The notes under the pieces were generated by a model. It was given only the letters and a program-made list of their open reading frames with translations, made no database searches and was not told where the DNA came from. Below are positions 46,001 to 56,625 of a stretch of DNA of 64,000 nt, piece by piece. Source of the stretch: Phytophthora hibernalis (lineage: Eukaryota; Oomycota; Peronosporomycetes; Peronosporales; Peronosporaceae). Location of the stretch: positions 62,001 to 126,000 of the forward strand of contig JAAKBF010000102.1 in NCBI GenBank assembly GCA_012656075.1, in the 5' to 3' direction. The position numbers and the translations under genes are program-made. How positions within the stretch are numbered: the first letter of the stretch is position 1; each line of letters starts with the position of its first letter.

Positions 46001-46625
46001 TGGATGCTGCAGTGAGTACGTCCGACACAACGTCGGGATCTTCGAGTTTGCCTACTGATTCTTCTGAGGCCCCCGTTGACACCACTTTCACGGATGTTCC
46101 CCAGCCGACTACCGCTACTGATGGTACGACGACGGAAACTCCTATCTCTACCTCAAACACAGCTACCCCAACAACCGATACCCCTGTCACCACTCCAGAC
46201 ACTGTTGACTCGACCATCACTGGATCGGATGAGGACGACCGCGACAATGAAGCTCCTTCGTCAGCAGGGGATACTCCAGAGCCGACTACCACGACACCAT
46301 ACACTATTGACACGACGGGTGTTACCGACGTTGCATCAACTGAAGCTTCGCAGGGAAGTGTGGACACCGCCAGCTCGACGGATGCGACGGAATCACCCAA
46401 TGTTGGCATTGTACAGGGGTCCTCAAGGACAATAACGACACGCTGACCGAGGCTCCTGTAGTGGACACGTCAGACTTGCTTACTGAAACCCCGACGACCA
46501 GTACTGAAACTCCAACGAAAGCCCCGACTGTCGATGATGATGTCGATTGGGAAGGCTCGGAGTCGGCCGAAGAGGATTCGAATTCGACCTACGATGATTC
46601 GGATGAGTCCCTGGGAGGAATTTAA
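43097..46625 (+). CDS. Secreted six-cysteine-module protein with nine modules
   Basis: Member of the same unnamed family as the palindrome genes. The ATG at 43097 gives MVYSGGVRSFIQAAAVCVLA, a signal peptide. I count nine modules of the C-x18-20-C-x6-C-x4-C-x2-C-x13-C type. Modules 1 and 2 are the early type (FKKQCRFC, YNDHCRYC). Module 3 near 43910-44040 is damaged (its second and third cysteines are in different frames). Modules 4-9 are the later type (I-D/N/S-x-x-CRFC). Thr/Pro linkers are longest between modules 2-4 and after module 9 (46000-46440). The open stretch 44836-46446 covers five modules without a break. The tail is acidic (DDDVDWEGSESAEEDSNS) and stops at 46623-46625 without a clear membrane segment. 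Frame breaks near 43340, 43960, 44605, 44740 and 46420. Surface or wall location is inferred. Confidence 0.75.
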
Positions 46626-47273
46626 GTAGTGCGGCAACGACAACCCAGCCGACACAAATTTGGACTACGAATGCGTCAAACAACCCACCGTCTTCAATGA
46701 TTAGGAAGGACATTAGCGACCTGGTGACTCGGTTTTCGCCAGCAATTCTCGTCATGCATTGAACTTTACATTTACTAAGGCCAACAAGTGGCAACTAATA
46801 ACTAAATCAATCGGGAAAATTCAGCTCCGACTTTTTGTTTTGGCTCATATACACTGCGAGTGTCTGCGTCTGAAACAACGATCTTCACACAGGAGCGATT
46901 GGCTCCGAATACTTTTGCTGAAGCCCATAGCTCTGAAGCCTGGATCAGGTTTATCACCAGCTCCATGGTTGTACTGCGAGAGCAATGGTACCAAACTATC
47001 AATGGAGGTTGGTTTCGTCCCGGAACGCGCGTCAATGACAGACGTCTCTCGCTGAAGATTCTTTTGCTCACTGCTCAATGCTATGCGCAGGCAAAACGGA
47101 CGTTGATCTGATCGATGCGTACGATCCCATCGAACGATCTCATCAATAATGGCCGGTGTTGCAGTTGAAAAGTCGTTACCATGAAAACATATCACTAAAA
47201 ATGCCTCAACGCTAATGAAACCCACCAAGTGGCCAGCCTCGATTGTCGTGCAAGTCGAGCGTGACACTGCCAC
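46626..47273. other. Intergenic between cysteine-module genes
   Basis: About 650 bp without a recognisable gene; short ORFs on both strands lack features. Confidence 0.45.
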
Positions 47274-47286
47274 TCACTATTCAACT
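47274..47286 (+). promoter_or_regulatory. Weak oomycete initiator-like motif
   Basis: TCACTATTCAACT resembles the initiator core (CATTYYNCAWTT) with mismatches, 66 bp or so before the ATG at 47352, a similar position to the motifs of the paralogues. Confidence 0.4.
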
Positions 47287-47351
47287 CGCTTTCTCGAGCG
47301 CAGTTCACCTCGACCAAAACCAACCAGACCGGACTAGTCTTCTCAAACACC

Positions 47352-50020
47352 ATGGTGTACTCCAGCAGTCGTACCGGAACCGATGCCTCATCAAGACGGC
47401 AGTGCTTTGCGCACTCAGCTTGAGTGTCATCCCTTCGACCTACGCAGAGGGCTCGCTTGATGCAAGTTCTTCTGTTGACGTCTGTGGAATTTCGGACGGA
47501 GATAAGAGCGTCGGCATCCGCGTCATCGACGACAGCACGTGTGCCTCGGGCGGCCTGGGCTGCTACAATGACCACTGCCGCTTCTGCAAGCTCTTGGAGA
47601 CGCCGCAGTCATCGTCTTTCGAGAACTGCACGACGTTCGGAGTCGATTTCCCAACAATGGCACCCTTGGTTCCCTCCGCCAGCACCTGTGAGGTGTCCAG
47701 CGGAGATGCAGCCGTCGGCATTTCGGCAATCATTGACGCGACCTGCTTGTACGGTGGTCTGGGCTGCTTCAACGACCACTGCCGTTTCTGCAAGCTCGAA
47801 TCTACTGCGCAGTCGGAGGCGTTCGAGAGCTGTACGGCGTCCAACAACACGGACGGAACGACGACCGAAGCCCCGACCGCCGACACCGCGACGAGCGCTT
47901 CCAGCACCTCAGTCGATGCCGACGGCTGCCCGCTCGTGCCTGCCGAAGGTGACATCGAAGTTGGCATCAGCATCGGAACGGATGCGATGTGCAGTGCTGG
48001 CGGTCTCGGCTGCATCAACGATGTGTGCCGATTCTGCCGAGTTAGGACGACAACCAAGTCAGCCGGCTACCTCGACTGTGCCCTACTAGGCACGAGCGCT
48101 GCCGGTTCTGGAACCACTGGAGTGGTGGAAGTCCCGATTGAGACTCCGGCTGCGACGACGAAGACTCCAGCTGAGACCCCGGCAGCAACGACGGAGACCC
48201 CTGCTGTCACCGGTGCCGCGACCATTGTTCCTGACGCCACTGATGCCGATGCCACGAAGACTCCTGCCGCCACCGATGCCGCGATCACGGAGACTCCTGC
48301 CTCAACGACCGAGACGCCTGCTTCCACGACGACAGCCCCGGTTGCTGCCACGACGTGCACCATCACGGCCTCAGTCGGCGACTCTGCTGTAGGCATCAGC
48401 ATCGTATCGGACGCAACGTGCGTTTCCGGCGGCATCGGCTGCATCAGCGACGTCTGCCGTTTCTGCAAGGTCACAACCTCCACGCAGTCTGCCGCCTTCA
48501 CGGACTGCGCGCTGTTCGCTAGCAACACCCCGAGCACGGAGGTGCCGACCGCGAACAACTCTGACGCCTCCGACACGCTTGATTTCTCGACGGATGCCTC
48601 CGATTTCTCGGACGCCTCGGACTCCGTTGCGGAAACTCCAGTTGCCACGACGGAGATGCCTGCCGAGACGCCATCGGTGACCACCGCTGTTCCCGATGTG
48701 ACCACCGAAGCACCGACCGCTACGGTCGAGACTCCGGCAGCCACGACGGCAGTTCCGGACGCCACCACAGAGGCACCGACTGCGACAACGGCGGCTGTGG
48801 TCGCCGACGCCGCCACCGAGGCTCCGGAGCAGGCGACGTGCAAGCAGACGGTCTCTGAGGGCGACGCCTCTGTTGGTATCAACATCATCACGGACGTTTC
48901 GTGCAGTGCCGGCGGCGTGGGTTGCATCGACAACGTCTGCCGTTTCTGCAGGACCACCACCACCACTCAGTCGGCGGCCTTCGTCGACTGCGCCACGACC
49001 ACGGAGGCACCGATCGAGACGCCTGCGGCCGAAACGGAGGCGCCGACCGAGACGCCTGCACCGACGGAGACGCCAACGGAGGCACCAACAGAGACGCCTA
49101 CGGAGGCACCCACTGAGACGCCTACGGAGGCACCCACTGAGACGCCTACGGAGGCACCAACCGAGACGCCCACTGAGGCACCCACTGAGACGCCTACGGA
49201 GGCACCAACCGAGACGCCCACTGAGGCGCCCATCGCTAGTGAAGCAACGTGCACACAGACGGTCTCCGAGGGCGATGCTGCTGTGGGTATCGACATCGTC
49301 ACAGACACTTCGTGCAGTGCCGGCGGCGCGGGTTGCATCGACAACGTGTCGTTTCTGCAAGGTGACCGAGACTCCGCAGTCCTCCGCTTTCGTCGACTGT
49401 GCCACGACCACCGAGGCACCGATCGAGACACCTGCGGCTGAAACGGAGGCGCCGACCGAGATGCCAACGGAGGCACCCACTGAGACGCCTACGGAGGCAC
49501 CGACCGAGACGCCCACTGAGGCGCCCATCGCTAGTGAAGCAACGTGCACACAGACGGTCTCCGAGGGCGATGCTGCTGTGGGTATCGACATCGTCACAGA
49601 CACTTCGTGCAGTGCCGGCGGCGCGGGTTGCATCGACAACGTGTGTCGTTTCTGCAAGGTGACCGAGACCCCGCAGTCCTCTGCCTTCGAGGAGTGCAGC
49701 ATGATCACGGGTGCTGCCACCGAGGCTCTGACAGAAAACGCCGAGGCTTTCTCGGCTAAGCAGACGCGTGCCGACGCACCCGAGTCCGACAGCGTGCCGA
49801 TTCTCAGCGAGTACCAGGCCGGAGCCTTCGTCGGAGGTTGCGTCGCCGCCGTCGCGGCGGTGGCTCTCGTAGCTCGCGCCGCTAAGAAGGCGAACAAGAG
49901 CAACGCCAACCCGAACGATGGCGACGACGTGGAGGACGCCGAAAGCGGCCAGCACGTGTCCCCGGTCCCGTCCCCTCGGAAGACGACGAAGAGGTCACCA
50001 CTATCTCGACCGAGGCGTAA
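47352..50020 (+). CDS. Secreted six-cysteine-module protein with seven modules and C-terminal membrane anchor
   Basis: The ATG at 47352 (MVYSSSRT) matches the MVYS start of the paralogues. The hydrophobic signal core (CLIKTAVLCALSLSVIPSTY) is in the next frame, implying a one-base break near 47376. Seven modules follow: two early type (YNDHCRFC, FNDHCRFC) and five later type. Modules 6 and 7 (about 49240-49400 and 49545-49700) are near-identical, showing recent unit duplication; module 6 has GTGTCG where module 7 has GTGTGTCG, breaking the frame at 49346. Linkers contain the 24-bp TEAPTETP repeat. Near 49810-49875 a hydrophobic stretch (AGAFVGGCVAAVAAVALVA) followed by basic residues looks like a transmembrane anchor. 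The likely true end is an acidic tail (EDDEEVTTISTEA, stop 50018-50020), one base out of frame. A cell-surface mucin-like protein is inferred. Confidence 0.78.
49074..49232 (+). repeat. 24-bp minisatellite coding TEAPTETP
   Basis: Tandem copies of a 24-bp unit (GAGGCACCCACTGAGACGCC plus four bases) encode the octapeptide TEAPTETP about six times; a shorter block lies at 49465-49525. Such Thr/Pro octapeptides resemble the mucin-like repeats of Phytophthora cyst-germination acidic repeat proteins in style; I do not claim homology. Confidence 0.8.
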
Positions 50021-50515
50021 ATGGCCCTATCCATCTTCATATTATATCCACTGCAGTCTAGCAAAACGTAGCGACTCTATAAAGTGAATATCCTACATCC
50101 CCTTACCTGAAAGTTGCCTTTTTCCAGCTTCCTCAATAGTATTTTTGTCAGCTGTACATTTAGTACATTCATACTATAATAAATCACAATTAAAACTTTA
50201 CACTTAACTACCACATAAAATTTACTTAAGTACCACTTAAACGCTACTTTTCCGCGCCTAATTTTCGGCCAAGGGGTCGACATAATTCTTCGAGTGGCCG
50301 TCGGTGAGTGTGGCTCGCTTCGACGCTCGTTTGCGACCGTCCCAGGGCCTCTAGCGCCACCCGAGCGCCTGAATCAGATCGACAGCTGAGCTCTGCACGT
50401 GGCAGCGCGAAGGAAGCGGTCGGGAAGAGCCTCCAGGGCGCGAGAACCAAAGGATTCCGTCTGAGTCGCCGATTATTCCAACTCGGGGGTCAAGATGCAT
50501 GCCGCGTCGTCTCCC
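50021..50515. other. Intergenic before kinase gene
   Basis: AT-rich first half, then a GC-richer stretch. No gene. A faint initiator-like GATTATTCCAACTC lies about 30 bp before the kinase ATG. Confidence 0.4.
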
Positions 50516-51536
50516 ATGGAGCCTCTGAATAAGAATATTTTATTGGTACGAAGAGAAGACATGTTCTGTGTTGTGAGAAGTTACTAAAGTTAAATCTTTT
50601 ATTTTGATGACAGGCAGGTGAAGTGATCGCGGAGAAGTGGAAGATTGGAGAGAAGATCGGAGAGGTATTCCAACTTAGGGAGCTGATGAGTTATTATTTT
50701 TTACTAACTATTTTTTTACTACTTGCCAGGGCACATTTAGTCAGATTTACTCGGCGTACTCGATCGAGAGTCGGGATAAAGTTGCCGTGAAGGTGGAAGC
50801 TCCGAGCTCACTCAAGCCCGTGCTGGAGTGGGAGAGTTTGATCCTCAAGAGTCTGCAGGACTGCCCCTACGTGTGCAGATACTACTACCACGGGAAACAT
50901 GGAGATAGCACCGTGCTCGTGATGGAGCTGCTGGGAGACAGTATGTCTATGTTGAGGATGTCGCCGGACTCGATCCATGGCGTGCCACTTGCCAAGTCGG
51001 TCTCGGTGGGGTTGGAGATGCTGGACTGCATTGAGGCGTTCCATCGACATGGCTATGTGCATCGGGATATTAAGGCATCCAACTTTGCACTGAGCGCTAT
51101 TCCGGACCGGAACCCGATGAAGCAGCAGCGGTACTATATCATCGACTTTGGACTGTCGAGACAGCATCTTGGTGAGGACCGAAAGGTGCTGACTGCTCGT
51201 CAGGTTGCAGAGTTTAGAGGCACGTCCATGTACGCGTCGCTGAGCTCACACCGTCGACAGGAGCTAGGGCCTAAAGATGATCTGTGGTCGTGGTTCTATC
51301 TCGTCATGGATTTCATGCGCGGCGAGTTGCCTTGGGCCGCTGATGCGCAGCAGAAGAACCGCCAGACGGTGCTTCGTCTGAAAGAGCACTTTACGGAAAC
51401 AAACCCAAGTTTGCTGGTGGAGGGTCTGCCAGGCGCTGCCGAGTTGCTGGAGATAATGGACTACCTGCAGTCACTCAAGTACGAGGACTTCCCGATTACG
51501 GTAAAATACGCAAGCAGCTCCAAGCCGTTGGTGTAA
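50516..51536 (+). CDS. CK1-family (casein kinase 1 / tau-tubulin kinase-like) protein kinase, three exons
   Basis: Ser/Thr kinase. Exons 50516-50545, 50614-50664 and 50730-51536 join in frame; introns of 68 and 65 bp have GT...AG ends and a CTAA-type branch sequence (TTACTAA in both). The product is about 295 residues. Visible motifs: glycine loop KIGEKIGE|GTFSQIYSAY split by intron 2, VAVKVE (catalytic Lys), HRDIKASNF (catalytic loop), DFGLSR in place of the usual DFG of most kinases with the CK1-type spacing, and FRGTSMYASLSSH replacing APE, a hallmark of CK1. DDLWSWFYLVMDFMRGELPW is the CK1/TTBK version of subdomain IX. The protein ends just after the kinase domain, with no long C-terminal tail. 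Its stop is only 8 bp before the next ATG. Confidence 0.93.
50546..50613 (+). other. Intron 1 of kinase gene
   Basis: 68 bp, GTACGA...ACAG ends, with TTACTAAAG as probable branch site. It separates a ten-codon first exon from exon 2 without changing frame. Confidence 0.85.
50665..50729 (+). other. Intron 2 of kinase gene
   Basis: 65 bp, GTATTC...CCAG ends, with TTTTTTACTAACTA as branch and pyrimidine-rich region. It splits the glycine-rich loop between Glu and Gly. Confidence 0.85.
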
Positions 51537-51544
51537 GCTCTCTG

Positions 51545-54033
51545 ATGTCAGAAAACAGCGATGATGAGGAAACAAACGCTGACAAAAGGAAGCGCTAGCG
51601 GTGGCTGCTGTTTCTGTAATCGATTGGAACACTATCGAGTCCGAGCGTGAGCGAGCGTTGCAGTGGGCTGATAAGGCGGAAGAACAGAAAAGCAGTGACG
51701 GAGCGTCAGACTTACTGCTGACGATTGCCAAGCGATACAAAACTTTCTTTGATAGCGACGGGCTGTCATTCGATGAGCAGTTGAAGGTACAGAGTGCGGT
51801 GTATCGCATCGAGAAGAAATCGCGAGTACGTTCAAGTTTTCTAGCCCCTCCACCAATCCAGAGCTTTGTCAAGCGCCGCCAGTCCGAACAAAAATTGCGC
51901 TCAGACGCACTCCGAAAGCGTCGCGAGCGTGATTTTCAGGTGCGCCAGTCGTTGGAGATAAAGAATGAGCAGCAGTTGGCACAAGCTATCTCTGTACAAG
52001 GGTATGGCGCAGCCGCGCACGGAATTACCAATGGAAATGGAACTTCAGAGGTTCAAAATGGGACCAAGGGACCTTCGCTCCGGCCAGTAAAATCGGAGAG
52101 CTCCATGGAAGTCTCGGATAGCGAAGATGTATTAGCGAAGCGAAGTGATCAAGTTACAAATGCAGCAGGCGCTGCTGCCGCTGCGTCTGAAGCCTCGTCA
52201 GCGTTGATGCCTCACCACCAACTGCCAACCATGACGGCTCCAACCACTCCTGGGCCACCATCGCAACTTTGGCGCAGTTCAAATCATGGTGCGCTAATCC
52301 CTCCGCCACCTCCACTGGGAATGCCGCCTTCGGCACAGCGTGCTGGTACTTATGGACACCCCCACCACCTCCTCCACCTCACCCTGCTGGGCGGTATCCG
52401 CCAAATGGTGGAATTCCTCCACCACCTCCAGGGTTTCCGCCTAGTGGAAGTCAGCAAGGTGCAACGACACACCCTCCGCCGCCTCCTTCGCGAAGTGGTA
52501 AGTATGAGCCTCGCTACACTTCTGGTCCTGACCGACACTTTGAAGCCCCTGTGGAGGGAGAGAAGACCATGCGTACAGCTACCAGCGATCGCAGAAATCT
52601 CCTCGAGAGGGCCAAGCTCTTGCCCCAAGTCGACCCTATGCGTCGGAAACCAGAGAAGATCGTGGATATGGATCGCAGCGATCTCAAAAGTCTCCTCGAG
52701 AATCCGTGCCTGAGCGACATTATGATACTCCGAGGGAGACGGGAGAAGATCGTGGGTATTATCAGCGACCTCAGAAATCTCCACGAGCGAATGCCCTCGT
52801 GTCTGATCTGTACTATGGCAGCCAGGTGGAAAAGAAAGAAGATCGTGGTTATGGCTACCAACAGCCTGAGAAATCTCCGAGAGAAAGTCATGCGTCTGCG
52901 CCTGATCGACACTATGACGTTCCAGCGGAGACGAGAGTAGTTCGTGGGAAGCAGTACCCCGTGAGGAATTTGCATACTCGACAGGAGAAAGAGCGAAACC
53001 ATGAAGGAAAACGTCCCCGTTCTCGCTCACGGTCATCGCGACGTGGAGGAAGTCGCTCACGCCGCCGTTCCTACTCAAGATCGTCATCACGTTCGCGTTC
53101 ACGATCGTACTCTGCTTCTCCCTCTCGGTCACCGTCACCTCGCCACGCACACCGCCGTAGCAGTCGCGATTACTCTAACCGGCACCACGAACGCAAAAAT
53201 GGAACACTCACGCAGACACCGTTCGCGCTCGCGAAGCAGCTCAAGATCACGAGCGAGTTCATCTCCATCGCCGCCCGCCAAGCGTTACCGACGACGATCT
53301 TCCGACCTGGGTCACTCCAAATCCTCGCACCGGCACTCATCACACTCTACGTCGCGTCGCCGTTCTCATTCAAAGGACCACCCGAAGGAATACCCGGAGG
53401 GGTACTCGAAGGAATACTCCAAGGGCTACCCGAAGGACTTCCCGAAGGAATATGTCAAGGATTACCCACCGAAGGAGTATGTCAAAGGCTATCCTCCGAA
53501 AGAATACGTGAAGGACTATCCCCCGAAGGAATATGTCAAGGACTACGTCGCGAAGGAATACGTGAAGGCCTACACCCCGAAGGAATACGTGAAAGACTAC
53601 CCTCCGAAGGGGTATGTCAAGGGCTACCCTCTGAAGGAATATGCGAAGGAATACTCTCCAAGGAATACGTGAAGGTCTACCCACCAACGGGATTTGCGGA
53701 GGACTACCCTACGAAGGAATACGTGAAGGACTACCCGAAAGAGCGCGCGAAGGGCTACCCGAAGGAATACGAGGAGGATCACCCGTATTTCTCGAAGGAC
53801 TACCGAAAAACTACCCGAAAGAGCACCACAAACGTCGCTCCCCCTCACCCGACCAGCGACACTCGCATTCCCGAGAGCCGCAATATCATCGTTCTCCTTC
53901 GCTTGACCGCCACCGATCGCACTCGCGAGACCACGGACGAAATGATGAGTCTTGGGGCGCTGACACCCATTTCAAGGCAGCTCCGACTCCTGAAAAGCAC
54001 CGTCGATCCTCGCGTTGGCAACAACGGTCGTAA
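51545..54033 (+). CDS. Arg/Ser-rich protein with proline-rich region and KEYVKDYPP repeats
   Basis: Not matched to a named family. The start at 51545 (MSENSDDEETNADK) joins the rest if one A is missing at 51584-51587 (A4 for A5). The N-terminal part is helical and charged (VIDWNTIESERERALQWADK) up to about residue 140, then comes an Ala- and Pro-rich stretch (PPPPPPHPAGRYPP near 52360). Imperfect repeats of an EDRGY-YQR-QKSPRE unit lie at 52560-52940, then an RS-rich region (SRSRSYSASPSRSPSPR, 53010-53300) and a KEYVKDYPP repeat block (53380-53790). It ends RRSSRWQQRS. RS domains occur in splicing factors, so a nuclear RNA-processing role is a reasonable guess. Several frame breaks (about 52370, 52600, 53220, 53650). 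It follows the kinase by 8 bp on the same strand. Confidence 0.65.
53380..53790 (+). repeat. 27-bp tandem repeat coding KEYVKDYPP
   Basis: About 13-15 imperfect units of 27 bp, each coding K-E-Y-V-K-D-Y-P-P or variants (KEYVKGYPP, KEYVKAYTP). Regular spacing of Tyr and Lys gives an unusual Tyr/Lys/Pro tract inside an RS-type protein. Confidence 0.85.
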
Positions 54034-55879
54034 GAGAAGAACAAGGTCACCATGGAACCTCGCGAACAGTTTATTTGGATTAATGCGGGTGAACTGTCGA
54101 GGTTGCATCGGCAAGATTAAATTGCGCATGCAGCTTCTGCTAGGAACTTAATCGACTCGTCCTGGAAGCACGGTATGGATTGCATTGGTTCCAGAGCAAA
54201 ACGCAATGCGAATGCCAGTGCTAACTTGCCTGTTTGATGTTTCTTGCTATTTGATCAGTAGGGATCACAGCCTACTATTTGTTCCGACTCCGCAGCGTGC
54301 CCCCAGTTCGATTTTATTATGAGCAAAGACCGCAATGCTAAGACGCCCTGGTTGGATGAACAAGAGGGCTGTTCCAGGGTACTACCCAATACCGCGAGCA
54401 AGAAATATGCATTATTAAGTGAGCTGCTTCAACACTTAAGTGCTTTTCGTGTTGCTGATGCCGCAATTGCCGTGCAAGCGGCCTAATGCTGCCTGTTCAG
54501 AACGTATGATGATCTGCTGAAGTACTTGTAATTTATTTTTCAAGCGGCATGCTGCATCAACCTGGTGGTTGAATGTTTAGTATATGTGGTTGAATTCTCG
54601 TCGGAAATGGGGGAGCATTATGCAGCTCTCTTCAGTACCTGCTAATCATTGACGGGGTATGAACCTAAGGAAAAGGCCAAACCATGGGACTCATGGGTGA
54701 CGGTTCCGGGTTCGTCAATGGAGAAACGTTGGCAAAAGGTGTTCGCGACCGATATTCACTCGGGTAACTGTAGAAACGGACCTGGACAGCATGGTATTAA
54801 CTGTGGAAAAGGCTGGTTATTGTCACGATTTACGATTGGAAGTGCAATGCTGAATTTCAGAGAGCGCTAATCCAAAGCATCCTGCATTATGATGTTATCG
54901 AAATCACCTTGCAACGTGTGGAGCTCATACCCGTTCTATTCGTAATGTCCAAACCGAATGCAGTCGGCTCGTCTACTCAAATGATCCGTATCCCCGTTTC
55001 CAGCGTGAAGGAAGCCGTGAACACGTTGGTACACGTCGCAGCCCGCTTCCATCTTGATGACGATCAGTAGTCGACGTCTTCTGCTGCCACCTTTTGAGAC
55101 CGCTGCCAATCGGGCTAGCACACGCTCCAGTCGGCGGCAGGTAGCGTGAACCTGACCGTGGTCGACCCAGGCGCCTGTATATCCCCCTTGGTGAAATTAT
55201 CGAGCTGGAGGCTGAGATTATGCGGTAAGGCTCAGCGAGGAAGAGTATCGACACGACCATTGAGCCCGAGTTCATGACCACCATCGACATGTCAATTGTG
55301 GACATCACATTCATTCGGCTCAGTGTCAGGTCCAAGTATGTGCATATTGGCTTTGACAAACCCAATATGATGACCTTGGCGCATGCTCGGTTAAGTTACT
55401 CGATCAGGACTAAGACAAGCGTAGTCGGCCCTGCTGCTCCTATGGATAGCACCCCAGCCTGATCGAGCGACGTCCGATTTCTTCGATGGCTTTTATCCGA
55501 GCTACGTGAAGCGTTGCGATCGAAACCATCGCCTAGTTGAAAGCCAGCAGACGTGTTTGAGTTCGAGAGTCTTGTTGACTTCCCGACGGGAAGTTCTCGT
55601 GAGGAAGCCATCCTTCACGCTGATCGGAAGCATGTCGTTGCTCAAGTGGGTGGGAGCCCACCCGCTTAGTATTTTTGAGTGGTCAGTCAAGAAAACGAGG
55701 TCTCGGAAGCATGCTGTCGTTGTATTCCAGAGCGCGGCCGACCCTACACCACGCTCTACGTAGGAGCTTTGTCTTCGCCGTTGCCAACCTGGTTCACCAG
55801 GTTTGTGCCGGGACAGCGTTATCATACAGAGCCAACTGGAGCTTGAGCTTTACTTCGAAGTACTGCCGTGGGTGCTCGC
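54034..55879. other. Long intergenic region, no gene recognised
   Basis: 1.8 kb of sequence with only short ORFs on both strands and none recognisable. It may hold decayed transposon DNA. No repeats, LTRs or motifs that I can defend. Confidence 0.4.
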
Positions 55880-56130
55880 TTCTTCACGCGGATCAAATAC
55901 CACATCTCAGCCGTAAGCAAAGCCTTGATGGTGTTGATGAAATCTGGTTGATAAATGCCGTTGTCTTGTACGCTTGACTGATATTATCCCGTGGTCACTT
56001 CCAGGACGTCCGGCACCATGATACCTTCGTATCCCACAATATTGACGGAGAAGGGCATTCATCGTTTTCGAGTTGACTATGGTGGGAATGCCGTTCACGG
56101 TGATGTATATCTCCATGCCTGACAAGGCAC
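55880..56130 (-). pseudogene. Decayed coding stretch, family not recognised
   Basis: On the minus strand, consecutive frames give protein-like text in sequence: MEIYITVNGIPTIVNS (about 56120-56070), MPFSVNIVGYEGIMVPDVLEV (about 56060-55995) and NGIYQPDFINTIKALLTAEM (about 55970-55905). The segments follow each other without gaps, with frame changes between, as expected of a broken gene. I do not recognise the family, and the boundaries are rough. Confidence 0.3.
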
Positions 56131-56625
56131 CTCCATGGCGCGGCTTGTATAGTTGGTAAAAGTTCAAAGTCAGAAATTGGGGACCATGACGAGGCACCGC
56201 ACGGCGATGAACCACTTTCGATCGGTTTGAGCCGATATTGCGATCGACTGAATATTGGTGCTGGCTGCGAGTTGAGTTGTTGTTTATGTGGAGCAACTTG
56301 ATGTGTCTTTATGAGCCTGATTCGACCTATTCCAAGCAGAACCAAGTTCAGCCTCAAGTGGAGAAACTTTAATGCCTGGCTGCATGATCAGTCCCTTACA
56401 GCAACGATGACGCACTTTCGATTTCAACACACTACGGGTAGGTAAATAAAACTTCAGCGACTCAAGTCCAAGCTGTCGTTTCTTGTCGGAGAACTGGAGC
56501 CCACACAAACATTTGATTCGTACGACGACCATCATTCTCAATCCCGTTAGTCACCACCCTCTTTCACCCCCAAATTCCCCATTCATACTCGCGCCAAGTC
56601 AGTCACAAACCATTCCGCACGCAAA
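56131..56625. other. Upstream region of bromodomain gene
   Basis: No gene seen. The last 70 bp (CACCCCCAAATTCCCCATTCAT region) is C-rich, as in other oomycete 5' flanks, but I see no clean initiator match. Confidence 0.4.

Noticed and set aside
48371..49909. Long minus-strand open frame (512 codons) rich in Arg/Leu/Gly
   Set aside because: It is the antisense of the cysteine-module gene; GC-rich periodic coding sequence leaves long open antisense frames. No domain or plausible start.
52350..53150. Minus-strand 266-codon frame opposite the Arg/Ser gene
   Set aside because: Antisense of repetitive RS/QKSPRE coding sequence, no recognisable features.
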